DNA of 64,000 bases from Roridomyces roridus. Taxonomy: Eukaryota; Basidiomycota; Agaricomycetes; Agaricales; Mycenaceae. The notes under the pieces are model-generated. The model worked only from the letters and a program-made list of their open reading frames with translations, was not told the DNA's origin and did no database searches. Position numbers and translations under genes: made by a program. The DNA is taken from assembly GCA_029378245.1 (NCBI GenBank), contig JARKIF010000050.1:62001-126000 (forward strand). The letters are read 5' to 3'. Below, piece after piece: positions 60,435-64,000 of this stretch (positions are counted from its first letter, which is position 1; every line of letters begins with the position of its first letter).

Positions 60435-62890
60435 ATGTTCTCATCCCTCTCCCACTTCCTCCCTGCTGGCCTCCAACCGTCCTCGTCACCCCAGAAGGTG
60501 GAGCACGTCCGGGATGATCACGATGAAGATGACGACCCTGGCACTAAATCGGATACCAACGACCCTGGGCTGCACAACAAGAAGAAAAAGGACAAGGTTG
60601 CCAACGAGGTAAGTTGTCTGTTCCTACTGTTCCGACTCTCGCCGCGCCTGCACCCCACGGCCGACAACCAGCGGATGGTCAGGCGCGCTTTCTCTCGGCG
60701 GGGGGTGCAAAGAGCAGCGCAGCCAGTCTTTCGAGGGAACTCGCCGCCGATTGGACCAGCGATTTCCCCGAAACATGTCGTGCACCATCATGCACTTCTG
60801 TTTCAAGAAGCACTCCCGCAGCTGTGCGCAGCTGTGTTGCTTCGCACAGCACGCAGCAACGTCTGGTGTCAATTGTGCGCCCGCTGCCAGTATCCCTACC
60901 CTTACGTCATTCATTTCGTTGGCGGCGTCCAGCACGCACGGTCGTGTGCGCCCCTAACTAACTCGACTTGCAGACATTCATATTCGTTCGCCCACCACCA
61001 GCGAAATCCAATCACCCGTTAAACCTCCAGGTGCAACTTGTTCCACCCAATGCACGGGGCCCATCAGGTCTAGGAGGCGCTAATGCCTCGCGCCAATCTC
61101 TCGACCTCTCCGCCTCGGCTCCCGTAACCCCAGTGGATGACCCTGCAAGCCAGCCCCAAACTCCCGTGACGGCTACCCCAGGTGGATCCTACGAACAAGG
61201 CGCCGCCCTTACCCGCACCGCGTCTACGCGATCCACCGCCTCCTCCACCTACTCCTCCACCAGCACCGGTACCACCGCCTCGACCTCGTCCAGCGCCTCA
61301 TCACGACGAATGATCATCCCCCTATACAATCTCCAGGCCCACAATGTCATGACCAACGTCATCGTCGATGCTGGGACGGATGCCAAGATTGCAAAGTTCA
61401 CAAAGCGGGGGATTGAGATGCTCGACCTTGCTGTGCTTGAGCCTGTAGAAGTCTATGCCGGCGGTGGAGAAGCACTGGCGCCTGGAGCTGGCTCCGCTCT
61501 CTCCGCGCGAACGCTTGGTGCGAGACCTAGTCTCACGGCGGAGCGGCTTGCTGTACCAGGAGGAGGCAGCCGACCCACGACGCCTGATCATCTGACAAAT
61601 TCGTCCCAGGCCTCGCTCGCGTCGAGCAGTAATCACGGACCGCCCCCGATCAACATCCCTATTCCCACCGCGCCTGCGCCAATTATGGAGTCCCAGCAGA
61701 CTCCACAGGGGAAGCGGAAGCTGTTTGGTAACTTGTTCAAGAAGAGGGAAGCTGTTGCGAGTACGGAGGAGTTGGTCCCGCCGACGAGTCCTTCACGCGG
61801 GCATGCACGGTCGGGGAGCTTGTTGGGTCCGAGGTCGGTTTCGCCCAATCCGGCGGTTGCTGTTGCTGCTCCGGCGCGAACCTCGATGAGTAGCGCGCAT
61901 AGGTCGTCTCTTGACCTTGGGGACCCAGCTGCGGCTGCTCCTGTTGCGACAGTTGGTGCGAGGCAGCCGGTTTTGGGTCTGTTGCCGAGCATCAGCGCGC
62001 CTGCTTACCCACCCAAGGGGCGGCCTGGGCTGTATGTGTGGACTGTGAAGCGGTGGTTGAAGGGTGAGGGTGGTGGGTTGCTTGCTGTTGCGAGGGGGAT
62101 GGTTAAAGGGCAGGGTGAGCATGGGCGGGGCGAACTCACTGCTGAGGTGGAGGTCAGGTTTGAGTGGAAGAGGGGCAAGGGCAAGGCGAAGAGGCGGAAG
62201 GAGAAAGAAAATGGGGGGGAGGCCCGCAGGCAGGCGTCTTCGGTCAATTTGAGTGGGACGACCACCCCGACCAAGAGGTTGAGCATGAATGTGATTTCGA
62301 GGCAGAGCAGTTTCAGCACGACTGCTGCTTCGGAGGACGGGCATGATGCTGCACGGAGGTCGGTTATCACTGCCGAGGGTGACGGTGCTGATTCTGGGGA
62401 TGAGAGTGACCCGGAGGATTCGGAGACGCCGTGGACTTGTACGGTCAAGGTGCGAAGGCTTGGGCATGTGCGTGCTACGTCTCCTGCGACGTCACCTGGG
62501 AAGCGGCGAGAGAAGGACAAGGACAAAGAAGGTGTTTTGAGGATCAAGGTGGCTACGATGTCTCCTACGCCGCACCATCCAAGGTTGTTGCGATGCTCAA
62601 GGTGCCGTTCCCGCTTCCGGATGTGGACGTGGATAGGATGGTGGTCAGGAAGAGGGAGGTTGGGCCTGGGTCGCTTGGTGGGACGCCGATGAAGCCAGGT
62701 GCGTTTTCTTTCCCTTCTTTTGACTGAGACGGTGGGCTGAGTATGGTTTGTAGCGCACGGGCTGGTGATTACGGCTGAGGAAATCAAGGATGTGGTGTGC
62801 AGTACGGGGCTGTGGCTCGTTGTGAGGGAAGGCTTTGGAGGGATTGGGAAGGTCAACCGCAAGGGTGATGGGTGGCGCATTCGGGGGTGA
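60435..62890 (+). CDS. Conserved basidiomycete protein of unknown function; one apparent frameshift
   Basis: Exon 1 (60,435-60,609) is followed by an unusually long intron (about 362 nt) and a long exon. Recognisable conserved blocks are TFIFVRPPPAKSNHPLNLQVQLVPP, then RMIIPLYNLQAHNVMTN, DAGTDAKIAKFTKRGIEMLDLAVLEPVEV, KGRPGLYVWTVKRWLKG, DPEDSETPWTCTVKVRR, VLRIKVATMSPTPHHP, KVVAMLKVPFPLPDV, and EEIKDVVCSTGLWLVVREGFGG at the end. Long Ser/Thr/Pro/Ala-rich linkers separate them. I know the family from other mushrooms but not its role. Between HHP and KVVAML, near 62,580, the frame slips by one base; one missing base would repair it. This is probably a sequencing or assembly error, since the coding sequence on both sides is well preserved. 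The last intron is near 62,700-62,754. Confidence 0.65.
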
Positions 62891-63212
62891 GGGTTTCAAG
62901 GATCTCGTTATGACTCTCAGTATCTATCTGTATCTATTGCACCTTTGCGGTGCAGAGTATCATGTTTTACTCATCAGTTTTGATTGATTTGTGATTTCCA
63001 CTGCGAAAATTATGCGTTCGGCATCTTCGGATCGTGATTTTGTCAGCGATTTTGTCAAAGGTGCTCGGACGGACGGATCGCTTGCTCATGAACTTTTTGT
63101 CATCCTCCTTGCCGCAGTTCTGGCTTGTTCTGGCGAGTCCCGTCGAGCCGCGGCCAAAGATGGAAGTAACTTTCACACCATCACTCGGATCTCCGGCCTT
63201 CTTGCTTTCACC
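62891..63212. other. Intergenic region and promoter of the SDR gene
   Basis: 322 bp; no gene supported. The minus-strand ORF that covers part of it is the shadow of the SDR gene. Confidence 0.35.
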
Positions 63213-64000
63213 ATGAAGACTGTCCTCATAACTGGGTTTGTCGCGCTCCTGCGCTTCGGAAATCTGCTCAATTTCCTGTTCTAGCTGTTCCCCAGGTGGG
63301 ATCGGCCATGAGTTGGCTAGAGAATACCACTCCAAGGGGTGTCGTGTAATTGCAACTGCGCGTCGACGAGAGGCGTTGCTCGAGTTGGCATTGGCGCTCG
63401 GTGATGGACTGGAGACGTTCGAGTTGGATGTGACGGATGTTACTTCGATTAGGGCGGTCAGAGATGCGGTTGCGTCTATGACGGGTGGGACGCTCGATGT
63501 TCTCGTCAACAATGCGTGAGTTCTTGTTCTCTACTACCACGCTCCATTGAGATTTTGAGCAGGGGCCAAGGTAAAAACAAGTTCAGCAGATGACTCAGGC
63601 TAAATGAACCCCAGGCTACTCTGTACCTGCGACGGACGTTGACATGGACGAGGTCAAAGCCGTGTTCGATGTCAACGTCTTTGGCGTCATGAGCATGGTG
63701 CAAGAGTTCGCCCCGCTGCTCATCGCCAGTGGCGACGGCCGCATAGTTAACATCGGCAGCATAAGTGGAATCATGCCATATCCATTCGGTAGTGCCTACA
63801 ACGCTTCCAAGGCTGCGCTGCATGCTTATGGGAATACTCTACGGCTTGAAATGGCGCCGTTCAACGTCCAAGTGACTACGATTCTCACTGGAGGCGTCAA
63901 GAGTAATATTTCCAGCCACAAGAATCGACGCTTGGTTGGACCGGATTCAATCTACGCACCGATTGCTGATATTTTGGCTGAACGCCGTGTCGCGCGCTCA
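63213..64000 (+). CDS. Short-chain dehydrogenase/reductase, acyl-DHAP reductase-like (partial, runs off the edge)
   Basis: Four exons visible. MKTVLITG joins across the first intron to GIGHELAREYHSKG, the Rossmann glycine motif (TGG-x-GH). ELDVTDVTS and LDVLVNNAG follow, with the NNAG motif formed through an 8-nt micro-exon (63,563-63,570). The catalytic set is in GRIVNIGSISGIMPYPFGSAYNASKAALHAYGNTLRLEM, with Ser, Tyr and Lys in the usual spacing. Motif spacing and the IxxGGVKSNI block resemble the NADPH-dependent 1-acyl-dihydroxyacetone-phosphate reductase Ayr1, but many fungal SDRs look alike. The C-terminus lies beyond the window. Confidence 0.82.

Noticed and set aside
61793..62880. Two long minus-strand ORFs
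   Set aside because: Antisense shadows of the conserved gene at 60.4-62.9 kb; Arg/Pro-rich with no motif.

Overview
This is nuclear DNA of a filamentous basidiomycete, most likely a mushroom-forming, plant-litter or wood-decaying Agaricomycete. The genes are dense and on both strands, and almost all carry several very short GT-AG introns (about 45-60 nt). The content fits that group: a run of F-box paralogues, a tandem Zn2Cys6 regulator, a seven-helix membrane protein of the DUF6534 type, kinase-like proteins without catalytic motifs, a basidiomycete-type transposase, and plant cell-wall enzymes. The introns were placed by eye, so exon edges can be off by a few bases and some 5' ends stay open. 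No RNA gene, CRISPR array or prokaryotic feature was seen.

Layout. 0.3-15.2 kb is a compact housekeeping block: an F-box-like protein, an unknown protein, a MYND-finger protein, a RING-CH membrane E3 ligase, an endosomal Na+/H+ exchanger (NHX1-like), the mitochondrial insertase OXA1, a DUF202 membrane protein, a GPI-anchored secreted protein with a disrupted reading frame, a long coiled-coil protein with a duplicated exon, and sorting nexin SNX3. 15.2-18.3 kb is gene-poor. 18.3-23.1 kb holds a cyanamide-hydratase-like HD enzyme, an F-box protein and translation factor eEF1B-alpha.

24.1-34.0 kb is the most unusual part. An F-box gene is cut into two halves, 24,084-24,403 and 30,377-31,942, by a segment of about 5.97 kb. 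The segment is flanked by a TA duplication and has CACGG/CCGTG ends. Removing it rejoins the F-box frame exactly. Inside are a decayed ubiquitin-like ORF, a transposase-like gene cut off at its 3' end, and an intact gene of unknown function. A second complete F-box paralogue follows at 32.1 kb.

34.4-51 kb carries an Agaricomycete family of unknown function, a tandem Zn2Cys6 protein with an integrase-like HHCC module, two diverged kinase-like genes, a cysteine-rich GPI-anchored protein, a Nudix hydrolase and a Cdc20/Fizzy-like WD40 protein, separated by several gene-poor stretches. 51.5-60.1 kb has a DUF6534-like membrane protein and then two xylan-degrading enzymes on the same strand: a GH11 xylanase with a CBM1 cellulose-binding module and a GH115 alpha-glucuronidase. 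These should act together on glucuronoxylan. The window ends with a conserved protein of unknown function that has one apparent frameshift, and with the 5' part of a short-chain dehydrogenase resembling acyl-DHAP reductase, which runs off the edge.
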